Of a stretch of DNA of 64,000 nt, positions 29,839 to 40,037 are shown in pieces (position 1 is the first letter of the stretch; every line of letters starts with the position of its first letter). The notes under the pieces are model-generated. The model saw only the letters and a program-made list of their open reading frames with translations, was not told the origin of the DNA and did no database searches. The DNA lies in assembly GCF_028649395.1 (NCBI RefSeq), contig NZ_JAQSUW010000014.1, positions 1 through 64,000 of the forward strand. Direction: 5' to 3'. Both the position numbers and the translations under genes were made by a program. The DNA comes from Pseudomonas sp. Gutcm_11s (lineage in GTDB: Bacteria; Pseudomonadota; Gammaproteobacteria; Pseudomonadales; Pseudomonadaceae).

Positions 29839-30648
29839 TTAGTCGAGCGCATCGACCTTGATGCGCAGGCTCATGTCGTTCGCTCCCTGGGTGGAATAGC
29901 GGCGAGCGAAGCCGGAGTCGTTGCTCTGGTTCTGCTGGCTGACGCCGCCCAGCGGGATCCACTCGCCGATGCGGCCGCTGACCCGGGTGTCGGTGCTCTG
30001 GGTGTCGATCACGTCGGGGCGGGAGCGGTTGACCCGGTCGTTGTTGCTGCTGATGTTCAGGTGGACGACGTCGCCGCTGAGAGTGGCGGTGACGTAGAAA
30101 CCCTGGTTCACGTCGCGGTACTGGGTGTTCTGGTAGACCTGGCCATAAGGGCCGACGCTGGTGCTGGTCACCGGCACGCTCTGGCCGACCTGGATCAGCG
30201 CCGGATAGCCCTCGGTGGCCTGTACCTGTTGGGTGCCGCCGCTGCGGCTGTTGGTGGAGCGGCGGATGATGCGCACCTGGTCGCGTCCCTTCACTTCGCC
30301 GCGACCGGCGATGACCTCCGCGTCGCCGGCGCTGATGCTGCCATCCACCCGGTAGCCGCTGCCGCTATCCAGGCTCTGCTCGCTGGTGTCGACGCTGATC
30401 AGCAGGCGGCGTGGCGCCTGGTCGAGCTGGCCGAGCAGGTCGCGGATCTCGGCGATCTTGTCCGGCGATGCGTTGATCATCAGCTGATTGCCGTAGGCGC
30501 TGGCCTTGCCCTGGCCGTCCAGGGCTGTCTGTACCAGTGGCAGCACTTCGTCCGCCATGCGGTAGTTGAGCTGGATCAGCTCGGTGGCGGCCTGCAGTGG
30601 CAGGCTGAGGCCGAACAGCAGGGCGAGCAGGCAGGCACGCAGGGTCAT
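29839..30648 (-). CDS. Secretin N-domain-like exported protein
   Basis: 269 residues with signal peptide 1-20 (cleavage after LQA). Residues about 25-85 look like a secretin N (NolW-type) domain: LNYRMADEVLPLVQTAL, then NQLMINASPDKIAEIRDLLGQLD. The rest resembles part of the secretin beta domain (GFYVTATLSGDVVHLNI), but the protein is much shorter than a pore-forming secretin and no other secretion genes are near. It may be a periplasmic or outer-membrane protein of unknown role. Its start overlaps the upstream gene by 4 bp. Confidence 0.65.
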   Translation of the reverse strand: MTLRACLLALLFGLSLPLQAATELIQLNYRMADEVLPLVQTALDGQGKASAYGNQLMINASPDKIAEIRDLLGQLDQAPRRLLISVDTSEQSLDSGSGYRVDGSISAGDAEVIAGRGEVKGRDQVRIIRRSTNSRSGGTQQVQATEGYPALIQVGQSVPVTSTSVGPYGQVYQNTQYRDVNQGFYVTATLSGDVVHLNISSNNDRVNRSRPDVIDTQSTDTRVSGRIGEWIPLGGVSQQNQSNDSGFARRYSTQGANDMSLRIKVDALD

Positions 30649-31277
30649 AGCAGGAAGCTCCGCAGGTCGGGGTCGGAAAGGCTGATGTTCCAGGCCTGGT
30701 CGAACTGTGCCTGACGCTGGCGCACACGGCCGGGATCGTTATACAGGGCGTAACCTGCGTACTGCTCGGGCGCCTCGCGCAGCAGCAGGCCGCGGTCGTC
30801 AGCCAGCAGGTAGGCGCTTTCGTCGCTGGGATGGTCCGGGTTGATCCTGCGGATGTGCAGGTTGCTGGTGATGCGCTGTGCCAGGTTGAGCAGGCGGTGC
30901 CCCTGGCGTACCGGTTTGCCGACATCGCGCACCAGGATGCGCAGGCGGTTCTTCGGGTTGGCCAGGAGGAAGCGGCTGCAGGCGTCCTGCACGCTGCTGT
31001 GGCTATAGAGCCAGGCTTCCAGGTCCGGGCTGTACAGGCTCAGGTTCTGGCGTGCTTGCAGCAGCAGGGCCAGTGCATGAGCCTGGGCCTGTTCCGGGCG
31101 ACTGAAACGTTCGAGGTTCGAATGTTGGCCGAGCACGAAGGGCGCGGGTTCGCGCGCTTCCGTGGCCAGCGCCGGATAGGTGTCCGGGTTGTGCACGGAA
31201 AAACGCCCCGGCGACTGGAAATCGATGGCCGGTAGCTCTGGCTCGTTTTCGTCGATCGGGGCGTTTTCTTCGCTCAT
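30645..31277 (-). CDS. Uncharacterised protein, phospholipase D-like segment
   Basis: 210 residues, no signal peptide and no membrane helix. The N-terminal 25 residues are acidic and proline-rich. The middle (RQNLSLYSPDLEAW, then NRLRILVRD and RRINPDHPSDESAYLLAD) has the alternating pattern of one half of a PLD-like fold, but no HxK(x)4D catalytic motif is seen. It is conserved at this position in pseudomonads to my memory (near PA2632). It overlaps the secretin-like gene by 4 bp, so the two are coexpressed, and lies 9 bp after the GNAT gene. Confidence 0.6.
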   Translation of the reverse strand: MSEENAPIDENEPELPAIDFQSPGRFSVHNPDTYPALATEAREPAPFVLGQHSNLERFSRPEQAQAHALALLLQARQNLSLYSPDLEAWLYSHSSVQDACSRFLLANPKNRLRILVRDVGKPVRQGHRLLNLAQRITSNLHIRRINPDHPSDESAYLLADDRGLLLREAPEQYAGYALYNDPGRVRQRQAQFDQAWNISLSDPDLRSFLL

Positions 31278-31286
31278 GCTTAGATC

Positions 31287-31712
31287 CTAGTCGCTATGGC
31301 GCACCATCATCACGTGCGGGATGCCGGCTTCGAGATACTCGTCACCCTCGATGCTGAAACCCAAGCGCTCGTAGAAGGCGGCGGCATGCACCTGGGCGCT
31401 GAGCTTCTGCTCGCGCTGGCCGCGCTGCTCCGCAGTCTCGATGGCGGCGCGCATCAGCGCGTCACCCACCTTGAGGCCGCGCCAGTCCTTGAGTACCGAG
31501 ACGCGGCCGATCTGGCCGTCCGTCAGCAGGCGGGCGGTGCCGATCGGGTAGTCACCCTCGCAGGCGAGGAAATGCACGGCCTCGCTGTCCTCGTCATCCC
31601 ATTCGAGTTCTGCCGGCACGGCCTGTTCCGCGACGAACACCGCTTCGCGAATGCGCCGCAGATCGGCATTGTCCTTCTGCCAGTGGGCGAGGCGGACGTG
31701 GATCTCACTCAT
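31287..31712 (-). CDS. GNAT family N-acetyltransferase
   Basis: Predicted acetyl-CoA-dependent acyltransferase, 141 residues, ElaA-like. The acetyl-CoA loop region is RVSVLKDWRGLKVGDALM, and the C-terminal AAAFYERLGFSIEGDEYLEAGIPH is typical of this group. Substrate unknown. The ATG at 31712 overlaps the end of roxA by 8 bp; a TTG two codons earlier is possible. With roxA and the two downstream genes it forms a compact minus-strand operon. Confidence 0.8.
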   Translation of the reverse strand: MSEIHVRLAHWQKDNADLRRIREAVFVAEQAVPAELEWDDEDSEAVHFLACEGDYPIGTARLLTDGQIGRVSVLKDWRGLKVGDALMRAAIETAEQRGQREQKLSAQVHAAAFYERLGFSIEGDEYLEAGIPHVMMVRHSD

Positions 31713-32871
31713 CAGCAAACTCCAAACTTCCTTGCTGGACCAGTTCTTTCACCAGTGTACGCCCGTCGTCGTCGGCCAACCAAGGCGCCAGGTTGTCGCT
31801 GTGCAGCGCCTCGGCGGCGCAGACCAGGCGCAGCAGCTCCTTGAGGTGCGCCGGCAGCAGGCGGCTCTGGCCGCTGGCGAACAGCACCAGGCCGACGTCC
31901 ACCTCGCTCCAGGCCAGGCGCGCGCTGGGGTTGCGCACCAGTACGGCGCCGTCTGCGAGGGCGGCGAGGAAGTCCTCTTCCTCGATCTCCGGGCCGGCGA
32001 CCAGTTCGGGGTAGCGCGGCTCGGTCATGAACTGGCCGAACCAGGTCAGCAGCAGGCGCTCGTCGCTCATGTGCTCGGTCAGCAGCTTCTTCAGGCGGTC
32101 GAGGGCGTCCTGCTGGATCTGGTGCGGATCGCTGACCGGCGCCATGCCGGCGTCGCTGTAGCGCTCCTCGTCCGGCAGGAACTGGGCGAGGAAGTCGGTG
32201 AAGTGGGTCAGCACCTCGGCGGCGCTCGGTGCGCGGAAACCGACCGAGTAGGTCATGCAGTCGTCTTCGGCGATGCCGTAGTGGGCCAGGCGCGGCGGCA
32301 GGTAGAGCATGTCGCCCGGTTCCAGCACCCATTCATCGGTCTGCTCGAAGTCGGCCAGGATGCGCAGGTCGGCATGTTGCAGCAGCTTGCTGTCGGCATC
32401 GCACATCTGGCCGATCTTCCAGCGGCGCTGGCCTTCGGCCTGCAGCAGGAACACGTCGTAGTTGTCGAAGTGCGGGCCGACGCTGCCGCCGGGCGCGGCG
32501 AAGCTGATCATCAGGTCGTCGATACGCCAGCTGGGCAGGAAGCCGAAGTCCTTGAGCACCTCGGCCACTTCCGGCACGAACTGGTCGACGGCCTGCACCA
32601 GCAGGGTCCAGTCGCGCTCCGGCAACTGGCTGAAGGCGTCCTCGGCGAACGGGCCGCGACGCAGTTCCCATGGGTGGGCGCCGTGCTCCAGCACCAGGCG
32701 CGACTCGACTTCCTCTTCCAGGGCCAGGCCGGCCAACTCGTCACCGGTGATCGGGCTCTCGAAGCCGGGGATCGCCTGGCGGATCAGCAGGGGCTTCTGT
32801 TGCCAGTAGTCACGCAGGAACTCGCGAGGAGTGAGGCCGCCCAGCAGCTGCAGAGGAGTATCAGGATTCAT
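31705..32871 (-). CDS. roxA: Ribosomal protein uL16 3-hydroxylase, JmjC-cupin type
   Basis: 2-oxoglutarate- and Fe(II)-dependent oxygenase of the RoxA/YcfD family, which hydroxylates an arginine of ribosomal protein uL16. 388 residues: a JmjC cupin in the first half, with the HxD iron ligands in GPHFDNYDVF and the distal His in LPPRLAHYG, then a helical and winged-helix C-terminal part. Length fits the family. It heads an operon with the GNAT gene. Confidence 0.9.
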   Translation of the reverse strand: MNPDTPLQLLGGLTPREFLRDYWQQKPLLIRQAIPGFESPITGDELAGLALEEEVESRLVLEHGAHPWELRRGPFAEDAFSQLPERDWTLLVQAVDQFVPEVAEVLKDFGFLPSWRIDDLMISFAAPGGSVGPHFDNYDVFLLQAEGQRRWKIGQMCDADSKLLQHADLRILADFEQTDEWVLEPGDMLYLPPRLAHYGIAEDDCMTYSVGFRAPSAAEVLTHFTDFLAQFLPDEERYSDAGMAPVSDPHQIQQDALDRLKKLLTEHMSDERLLLTWFGQFMTEPRYPELVAGPEIEEEDFLAALADGAVLVRNPSARLAWSEVDVGLVLFASGQSRLLPAHLKELLRLVCAAEALHSDNLAPWLADDDGRTLVKELVQQGSLEFADE

Positions 32872-32910
32872 GGCTAAGCCTTTGAAAGAGATGAAATGGC
32901 TAAAATAAAA

Positions 32911-32931
32911 ACGCCCGGCTCAGCCGGGCGT
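32911..32931 (-). terminator. Terminator of purB
   Basis: ACGCCCGGCT and AGCCGGGCGT arms around one central base (effective loop larger), followed on the minus strand by TTTTATTTTA. It lies 19 bp past the purB stop and insulates roxA. Confidence 0.82.
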
Positions 32932-32949
32932 CGATAAGGCTGGTGCCGC

Positions 32950-34362
<1,413 letters not shown>

Positions 34363-34396
34363 TCATACATGAAGTCGCCCGGACTGGTCCGTCCGG

Positions 34397-35266
34397 TTAG
34401 CGGACGGCGGGTCGGCGAGCGATGGATAGCAGGCTGGCGCCGAAGATCAGCGCCGCGCCGATCAGCGATGTGAGGTCCGGCATCTCGCCCCAGCGCAGCC
34501 AGGCGACGATGCCGGCGAAGACGATGGCCAGGTAGGCAAAGGGGCCGATCAGGCCGGGCGGCGCCAGGCCATAGGCCTTGGACATGACGATCTGGCTGAC
34601 GGTGGCGAGCAGGCCGATCACCAGCAGCAGGCCGAGCTGATGTGAGTCCAACGGCTGCCAGGCCCAGCTCAGCGGCATAGAGGAGATGAGCGCGCTGAAC
34701 AGCGAGAAGTAGAAGACGATGCGGAACGCCGGCTCGGTGTCGCTCATCTCGCGGATGGAGACGAAGGCGAAGGCGGCCAGGATGCTGGCGGCCAGGCCGA
34801 CCAAGGCCAGGATATCGAACAGCGCCTCGCTGGGCTTGGCCACCAGCAGTACTCCGACCAGGCCGATGGCGCTGGTGGCCAGCATGCGCTTGGTCAGCGG
34901 CTCCTTGAGCAGCCACCAGGCCAGCACCGGGGTGAACACTGGTGCCGAGTAGGTGAACAGCATGGCGTCGGCCAGTGGCAGGTGGGCGATGGCGTAGAAG
35001 AAGCAGTACATGGCCAACAGGCCATAGGTGGTGCGCCACAGGTGAGCCTTCAGGCGGCCGGTCTTGAGCGGGCGGGTACCCTTCACCAGCAGTAACGGCA
35101 GGAAGAACAGCACGCCGACCAGGCTGCGGAAGAACACCACCGTCTCGTTGTTGACCCCGCCGGACACCTCGCGGATGCCCACGCCCATCAGCGAGAAGAG
35201 CAGGGCGGAGAGCGCCAGAAGCAGGGCGCCCTGAGCCGGCTTGACGCTGCGCCTGGGGATGTTCAC
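34397..35266 (-). CDS. EamA family (DMT superfamily) transporter
   Basis: Inner-membrane exporter-like protein of 289 residues with ten hydrophobic segments arranged as two EamA repeats. The GTG at 35266 follows GGAG of the hflD end (GGAGCTGAG), giving tight coupling; the open frame further upstream is hflD sequence in another phase. Many relatives export amino acids or metabolites; the substrate here is not evident. Confidence 0.82.
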   Translation of the reverse strand: MNIPRRSVKPAQGALLLALSALLFSLMGVGIREVSGGVNNETVVFFRSLVGVLFFLPLLLVKGTRPLKTGRLKAHLWRTTYGLLAMYCFFYAIAHLPLADAMLFTYSAPVFTPVLAWWLLKEPLTKRMLATSAIGLVGVLLVAKPSEALFDILALVGLAASILAAFAFVSIREMSDTEPAFRIVFYFSLFSALISSMPLSWAWQPLDSHQLGLLLVIGLLATVSQIVMSKAYGLAPPGLIGPFAYLAIVFAGIVAWLRWGEMPDLTSLIGAALIFGASLLSIARRPAVR

Positions 35267-35267
35267 C

Positions 35268-35888
35268 TCAGCTCCGCAGCAGCGGGTAGAGTTCCTTGAG
35301 CAGCTTGCCGCGGCTGAATACCAGTTGCCAGCGATGGCCGCCGAGCTGGCGCCACAGGCGTGCCGAGCGGATGCCGGTGAGCAGCAGGGCGCGCACTTTG
35401 GAGGCAACTGCTGGCTGCTGCAGGAAGCGCATGTCGCCGTGCACCTGGATGCGCTGGCGGAAGGTGCTGATGGTGTCCTGGTACAGCCCGCCGCAGGCGG
35501 CCACTACGTTTTCGTGGGTCGGGCCGAAATGCTCGACCTGGTTCTGGATCTGGTCCAGGCGCGTGCCGATCACCTGCAGCATGTCGTCGCGCTTGGCCAG
35601 CTGGCGCTCCAGGCCGAGCAGGGCCAGGGCGTAGCGCAGCGGTTCGCGCTGCAGGCTGGTGGGGTTGCGCTCCAGGGTGCTGACCAGGGCCTTGTAGCCC
35701 TCGCGCAGGTTGAGGTCGTCGCCGCCGTAGACCTCCAGCGTGCTCTTCGGGTCGCGCACCAGCAGGCTGCCGAGCAGGCAGCCGAGTTGGGCATCGCTGA
35801 TCTGGCCGGTGCGGGCCAGCTTGTCCACCAGGCTGGCGGCCTGGAATACGGCGGAGAGGGCGATCAATTGCTCTTGAAGCGGACTCAT
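35268..35888 (-). CDS. hflD: HflD family protein
   Basis: 206-residue helical protein of the HflD family, known in E. coli to modulate lambda CII during lysogenisation and found next to mnmA in many gammaproteobacteria. [14 protein letters not shown] near 15-28 and [20 protein letters not shown] are family signatures. No membrane helix is seen; peripheral membrane association is reported for the family. Its ATG overlaps the mnmA stop by 4 bp. Confidence 0.9.
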   Translation of the reverse strand: MSPLQEQLIALSAVFQAASLVDKLARTGQISDAQLGCLLGSLLVRDPKSTLEVYGGDDLNLREGYKALVSTLERNPTSLQREPLRYALALLGLERQLAKRDDMLQVIGTRLDQIQNQVEHFGPTHENVVAACGGLYQDTISTFRQRIQVHGDMRFLQQPAVASKVRALLLTGIRSARLWRQLGGHRWQLVFSRGKLLKELYPLLRS

Positions 35889-37003
35889 GCGCGAGGGGCT
35901 CCCTCGGCACAGGGCTCGGCTACTTCGATCACGCCGCCGCCGAGGCAGATTTCGCCGTCGTAGAACACTACCGACTGGCCTGGGGTCACGGCGCGCTGTG
36001 GCTCGTCGAAGATGGCACGGTAGCCGTGCTCGGTCTTCTCCAGAGTGCAGGCCTGGTCGGCCTGGCGGTAGCGCACCTTGGCGGTCAGGCGGCGCGGAGC
36101 GGACAGGTCGATGGGGTTGACCCAGTAGATGTCCGAAGAGAGCAGAGCGCGGGAGAACAGCCAGGGGTGATCATTGCCCTGGCCGACGATCAGGACGTTG
36201 CGCACCAGGTCCTTGTGCAGCACGTACCAGGGCTCGTCGCCGGCGTTCTTCATGCCGCCGATGCCCAGGCCCTGGCGCTGGCCGATGGTGTGGTACATCA
36301 GGCCGACATGGCGGCCGATGACCTTGCCTTCGGTGGTCTCGATGTCGCCCGGCTGGGCTGGCAGGTACTGCTTGAGGAAATCGCTGAAGCGGCGCTCGCC
36401 GATGAAGCAGATGCCGGTGGAGTCCTTCTTCTTAGCGGTCGCCAGCTCATACTTCTCGGCGATGGCGCGCACCTGCGGCTTCTCCAGTTCGCCGACCGGG
36501 AACAGGGTGCGGCCGATCTGCTCACCGCCTACAGCGTGCAGGAAGTAGCTCTGGTCCTTGTTCGGGTCGAGGCCCTTGAGCAGTTCGCTGCGGCCGTCGA
36601 TGTCGCGGCGGCGCACGTAGTGGCCGGTGGCGATCAGGTCGGCGCCGAGGCTCAGCGCGTAGTCGAGGAAGGCTTTGAACTTGATCTCGCGGTTGCACAG
36701 AATGTCCGGGTTCGGCGTGCGCCCGGCCTTGTATTCGGCGAGGAAGTGCTCGAACACGTTGTCCCAGTATTCCGCCGCGAAGTTGGCGGTGTGCAGCTTG
36801 ATGCCGATGCGGTCGCACACGGCCTGGGCATCGGCCAGGTCGTCCATGGCGGTGCAGTATTCGGTGCCGTCGTCCTCTTCCCAGTTCTTCATGAACAGAC
36901 CTTCCACCTGGTAGCCCTGCTCGAGCAGCAGGAGGGCGGAAACGGAGGAGTCGACGCCGCCGGACATGCCGACGATCACTCGGGTATTGGCTGGTTCGCG
37001 CAT
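35885..37003 (-). CDS. mnmA: tRNA-specific 2-thiouridylase
   Basis: Uses ATP and persulfide sulfur from the TusBCDE relay to make 2-thiouridine at U34 of tRNAs for Lys, Glu and Gln. 372 residues: N-type PP-loop [10 protein letters not shown] (11-20), first catalytic cysteine Cys103 ([12 protein letters not shown]) and second Cys198 ([10 protein letters not shown]). The tusE-B-C-D genes that feed it lie about 18 kb to the right in the same window. Confidence 0.95.
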   Translation of the reverse strand: MREPANTRVIVGMSGGVDSSVSALLLLEQGYQVEGLFMKNWEEDDGTEYCTAMDDLADAQAVCDRIGIKLHTANFAAEYWDNVFEHFLAEYKAGRTPNPDILCNREIKFKAFLDYALSLGADLIATGHYVRRRDIDGRSELLKGLDPNKDQSYFLHAVGGEQIGRTLFPVGELEKPQVRAIAEKYELATAKKKDSTGICFIGERRFSDFLKQYLPAQPGDIETTEGKVIGRHVGLMYHTIGQRQGLGIGGMKNAGDEPWYVLHKDLVRNVLIVGQGNDHPWLFSRALLSSDIYWVNPIDLSAPRRLTAKVRYRQADQACTLEKTEHGYRAIFDEPQRAVTPGQSVVFYDGEICLGGGVIEVAEPCAEGAPRA

Positions 37004-37070
37004 GGGGATTCGAAGAGGGCTGACTGCAGAAAGGGGGCGATTCTATCAGGAGCGGGCGGCGCGCGGCGAA

Positions 37071-37517
37071 TCAGGCCGGGTCGCGGATAAGGCTGAGGGG
37101 GTGGCGCTCGCCGGCCAGGTAGTCATCGATGCAGCGCAGCACCAGTTCGCTGCGCCAGCGCTCCGGCTGGGCGACCAGCTCTTCGCGGGTCAGCCACTGC
37201 GGGCCGATGATGCCTTCGTCCAGTGGTGAATCCGGCAGGTGGCGCAGTGGCTTGGCGGCGAAGCATACGCGCTGGTAGGTCACCCCGTTGCTTGGGGCGG
37301 TGTAGAGATAGATGCCGGTGACGGCAGTCAGCTCCACTTCCCAGCCGGTCTCCTCTAGCGTCTCGCGCAAGGCCGCGGCGATCAGACTTTCGTCGGCTTC
37401 CAGATGGCCGGCAGGCTGGTTAAATACCGCCTGGCCACCGGCCAGTTCCTCGACCAGTAGGAAACGGCCCTGGTCCTCGACCACGGTGGCGACGGTTACG
37501 TGTGGGGTAAAACGCAT
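37071..37517 (-). CDS. nudJ: Nudix hydrolase NudJ-like
   Basis: 148-residue Nudix phosphatase. The Nudix box runs from GHLEADE (about 37-43) to RETLEETGWEV, with all metal-binding glutamates. NudJ of E. coli hydrolyses thiamine pyrophosphate precursors and nucleoside di/triphosphates; here activity is inferred from family placement and its usual position beside mnmA. It diverges from icd. Confidence 0.85.
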   Translation of the reverse strand: MRFTPHVTVATVVEDQGRFLLVEELAGGQAVFNQPAGHLEADESLIAAALRETLEETGWEVELTAVTGIYLYTAPSNGVTYQRVCFAAKPLRHLPDSPLDEGIIGPQWLTREELVAQPERWRSELVLRCIDDYLAGERHPLSLIRDPA

Positions 37518-37633
37518 TGCGAAAACCTCTGCGGGCGGGCGGCAAACTGTTGGTCGGGGCCGTAGTCCAAGAGCAATCTGGAGCCGAGCTGCTAGGCTTG
37601 AGAGCGCCCTTCAAGAGCATTTTGTAGCGTATC

Positions 37634-37648
37634 TGTAGTTTGACTACA
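37634..37648. promoter_or_regulatory. Operator-like palindrome 1 upstream of icd
   Basis: TGTAGT-TTG-ACTACA, a perfect 15-bp dyad 187 bp before icd. It overlaps a possible -35 (TTGACT, 37640-37645). The half-sites match those upstream of aceA. Confidence 0.55.
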
Positions 37649-37727
37649 TGATTGGCTCGGGGCCAGTATTCAAGCAGTCTAGACCGGCATTGGGCTGTCA
37701 GTAAATGTCGAAAAGTGCGTGACTTTC

Positions 37728-37742
37728 TGTAGAAAAACTACA
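37728..37742. promoter_or_regulatory. Operator-like palindrome 2 upstream of icd
   Basis: TGTAG-AAAAA-CTACA, a perfect 15-bp dyad 93 bp before icd. It has the same half-sites and spacer length as palindrome 1, and the two starts are 94 bp apart, close to nine helical turns. Confidence 0.55.
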
Positions 37743-37834
37743 AGAATGCTGCACCTTTCCGAGACCCAGAAGTATCGTTCGTCGTGCCACCAGTACGGCG
37801 GATTGTCAGACCACGAAAACAAACGGAGTCCAGC

Positions 37835-39091
37835 ATGGGATACCAGAAGATCCAGGTGCCTGCGAGCGGCGAAAAGATCACCGTCAACGCCGACATGTCC
37901 CTGAACGTACCGAACAACCCGATCATTCCTTTCATCGAGGGTGACGGCATCGGTGTCGACATCAGCCCGGTGATGATCAAGGTCGTCGACGCTGCCGTCG
38001 AGAAAGCCTACGCCGGCCAGCGCAAGATCGCCTGGATGGAAGTTTACGCCGGTGAAAAAGCCACCCAGGTCTACGACCAGGATACCTGGCTGCCGAAAGA
38101 AACCCTGGAGGCCGTGCGCGACTACGTCGTGTCCATTAAAGGCCCGCTGACCACTCCGGTCGGTGGCGGTATCCGCTCCCTGAACGTGGCTCTGCGTCAA
38201 GAGCTGGACCTGTATGTCTGCCTGCGCCCGGTGCGCTGGTTCGAAGGCGTGCCTAGCCCGGTCAAGAAGCCTGGCGATGTCGACATGACCATCTTCCGCG
38301 AGAACTCGGAAGACATTTATGCCGGTATCGAGTGGAAGGCCGGTTCGCCAGAAGCGACCAAGGTCATCAAGTTCCTGAAAGAAGAAATGGGCGTCACCAA
38401 GATCCGTTTCGACCAGGACTGCGGTATCGGCGTCAAGCCGGTTTCCAAAGAAGGTACCAAGCGTCTGGTGCGCAAGGCTCTGCAATACATCGTCGACAAC
38501 GACCGTGAATCGCTGACCATCGTGCACAAAGGCAACATCATGAAGTTCACCGAAGGTGCCTTCAAAGATTGGGGCTACGAAGTTGCCCGTGACGAGTTCG
38601 GCGCCGAGCTGCTGGACGGCGGTCCTTGGATGCAATTCAAGAACCCGAACACCGGCAAGAACGTTGTAGTCAAAGACGCCATCGCCGACGCCATGCTGCA
38701 GCAGATCCTGCTGCGTCCGGCCGAGTACGACGTTATCGCTACCCTGAACCTGAACGGTGACTACCTGTCCGACGCCCTGGCGGCTGAAGTGGGTGGTATC
38801 GGTATCGCTCCGGGCGCCAACCTGTCCGACAACGTCGCCATGTTCGAAGCTACTCACGGCACCGCGCCGAAGTACGCTGGTCAGGACAAGGTCAACCCGG
38901 GTTCGGTCATCCTCTCCGCTGAGATGATGCTGCGCCACATGGGTTGGCTGGAAGCTGCTGACCTGATCATCAAGGGCACCAACGGCGCTATCGCCGCGAA
39001 GACTGTGACCTATGACTTCGAGCGACTGATGGACGGCGCCAAGCTGCTGTCCTGCTCTGAGTTCGGTGACGCCCTCATCGCCCACATGTAA
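37835..39091 (+). CDS. icd: NADP-dependent isocitrate dehydrogenase
   Basis: TCA-cycle enzyme converting isocitrate to 2-oxoglutarate with NADP; 418 residues, homodimeric type. The substrate-site serine that AceK phosphorylates in E. coli lies in [12 protein letters not shown] (about 113-124). The start is the ATG after CGGAGTCCAGC; 17 codons upstream in frame lie in the promoter region. It competes with AceA for isocitrate. It ends at a shared terminator with cspD. Confidence 0.95.
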   Translation: MGYQKIQVPASGEKITVNADMSLNVPNNPIIPFIEGDGIGVDISPVMIKVVDAAVEKAYAGQRKIAWMEVYAGEKATQVYDQDTWLPKETLEAVRDYVVSIKGPLTTPVGGGIRSLNVALRQELDLYVCLRPVRWFEGVPSPVKKPGDVDMTIFRENSEDIYAGIEWKAGSPEATKVIKFLKEEMGVTKIRFDQDCGIGVKPVSKEGTKRLVRKALQYIVDNDRESLTIVHKGNIMKFTEGAFKDWGYEVARDEFGAELLDGGPWMQFKNPNTGKNVVVKDAIADAMLQQILLRPAEYDVIATLNLNGDYLSDALAAEVGGIGIAPGANLSDNVAMFEATHGTAPKYAGQDKVNPGSVILSAEMMLRHMGWLEAADLIIKGTNGAIAAKTVTYDFERLMDGAKLLSCSEFGDALIAHM

Positions 39092-39107
39092 GCGACGAGC
39101 GGTAAAC

Positions 39108-39137
39108 AAAAAGGCCGGTCACTTGACCGGCCTTTTT
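39108..39137. terminator. Bidirectional terminator between icd and cspD
   Basis: Perfect 14-base arms AAAAAGGCCGGTCA and TGACCGGCCTTTTT around CT. Confidence 0.9.
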
Positions 39138-39151
39138 CATTTGAGCTCTAT

Positions 39152-39415
39152 TCAGGCTTCTACTGGAGTGCTTTGCGGCGCGCTAGCGGTCGCCGGAGAT
39201 TCACTGGTTGCCAGAGCTGCGCTGATATTCACGGCGTGCAGGCCCTTGGGGCCTTGCAGAATATCGAACCTGACCGCTTGGCCGGCCTTGAGAGTCTTAT
39301 AGCCGTCCATCTGGATAGCCGAGTAATGGGCGAACAGGTCCTCATCTCGGCCGTCGGCCACGATGAAGCCGTAGCCCTTGGCGTTGTTGAACCACTTGAC
39401 CTTACCGCTAAGCAT
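39152..39415 (-). CDS. cspD: Cold-shock domain protein CspD-like
   Basis: 87-residue protein: a cold-shock domain (1-68) with RNP1 KGYGFI and RNP2 LFAHYSAI, then an Ala/Ser/Pro-rich tail of about 20 residues. CspD of E. coli binds single-stranded DNA and inhibits replication in stationary phase; the extended C-terminus and location next to clpS fit CspD. The start is the ATG after GAGGGATGTCAGC. Confidence 0.88.
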   Translation of the reverse strand: MLSGKVKWFNNAKGYGFIVADGRDEDLFAHYSAIQMDGYKTLKAGQAVRFDILQGPKGLHAVNISAALATSESPATASAPQSTPVEA

Positions 39416-39644
39416 GCTGACATCCCTCTGCAAAGGACTCCATCACTGGAGTATCATCCACTTCAGCTCCACGTCCGACTTCGGCCATTTTGGCGCTAGC
39501 CGCGGAACCCCGATACCCGAGTAGGGTATTCACTGTTTGTAACACCGTTTTGCCTTTAGTCAAGGTGCCAGGACGACCGCCCGAGAGGTGGTTCAAACTC
39601 TACTGGCATCACCCTCCGACCGGTCACGACAGCTTTAGTTCAGC

Positions 39645-40007
39645 ATGCATTCACGCAGCCAGATTCGACTAACATTCAATCAGGATCGCCCCGCCGAGCA
39701 CGATGACGACTCTGGTGGTTTGGCCGTGCAGGAGGCGAAGCCCGCGTTGCAGGCGCCGCCTATGTATAAGGTCCTGATGTTCAACGACGATTACACTCCG
39801 ATGGATTTTGTGGTCGAAGTTTTAGAGCTCTTTTTTGGTATGAACCGAGAGGCGGCCACCAAGGTCATGCTTACTGTTCATACAGAAGGAAAAGCGGTTT
39901 GCGGGTTGTTTACCCGCGACATCGCAGAGACGAAAGCGATGCAGGTTAACCAGTACGCCCGGGATAGCCAGCATCCGCTACTCTGTGAGATAGAGAAGGA
40001 CGGCTGA
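39645..40007 (+). CDS. clpS: ATP-dependent Clp protease adaptor ClpS
   Basis: 120-residue adaptor that binds N-degrons (N-terminal Leu, Phe, Tyr, Trp) and hands substrates to ClpAP. A flexible N-tail (1-38) is followed by the core with [16 protein letters not shown], including the Asn-Asp pair and Met that shape the N-degron pocket, and [11 protein letters not shown]. It lies 30 bp before clpA and is probably cotranscribed. Confidence 0.95.
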   Translation: MHSRSQIRLTFNQDRPAEHDDDSGGLAVQEAKPALQAPPMYKVLMFNDDYTPMDFVVEVLELFFGMNREAATKVMLTVHTEGKAVCGLFTRDIAETKAMQVNQYARDSQHPLLCEIEKDG

Positions 40008-40037
40008 TGTCGTCTCGCTTGGGCAAGAGGTGAAGCT

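Larger units (their letters stand above)
37518..37834. other. nudJ-icd divergent regulatory region
   Basis: 317 bp without a gene. It contains two TGTAG-N5-CTACA palindromes described separately. No monomeric isocitrate dehydrogenase gene (idh) is present here, although P. aeruginosa PAO1 carries one next to icd as I recall. Confidence 0.6.
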
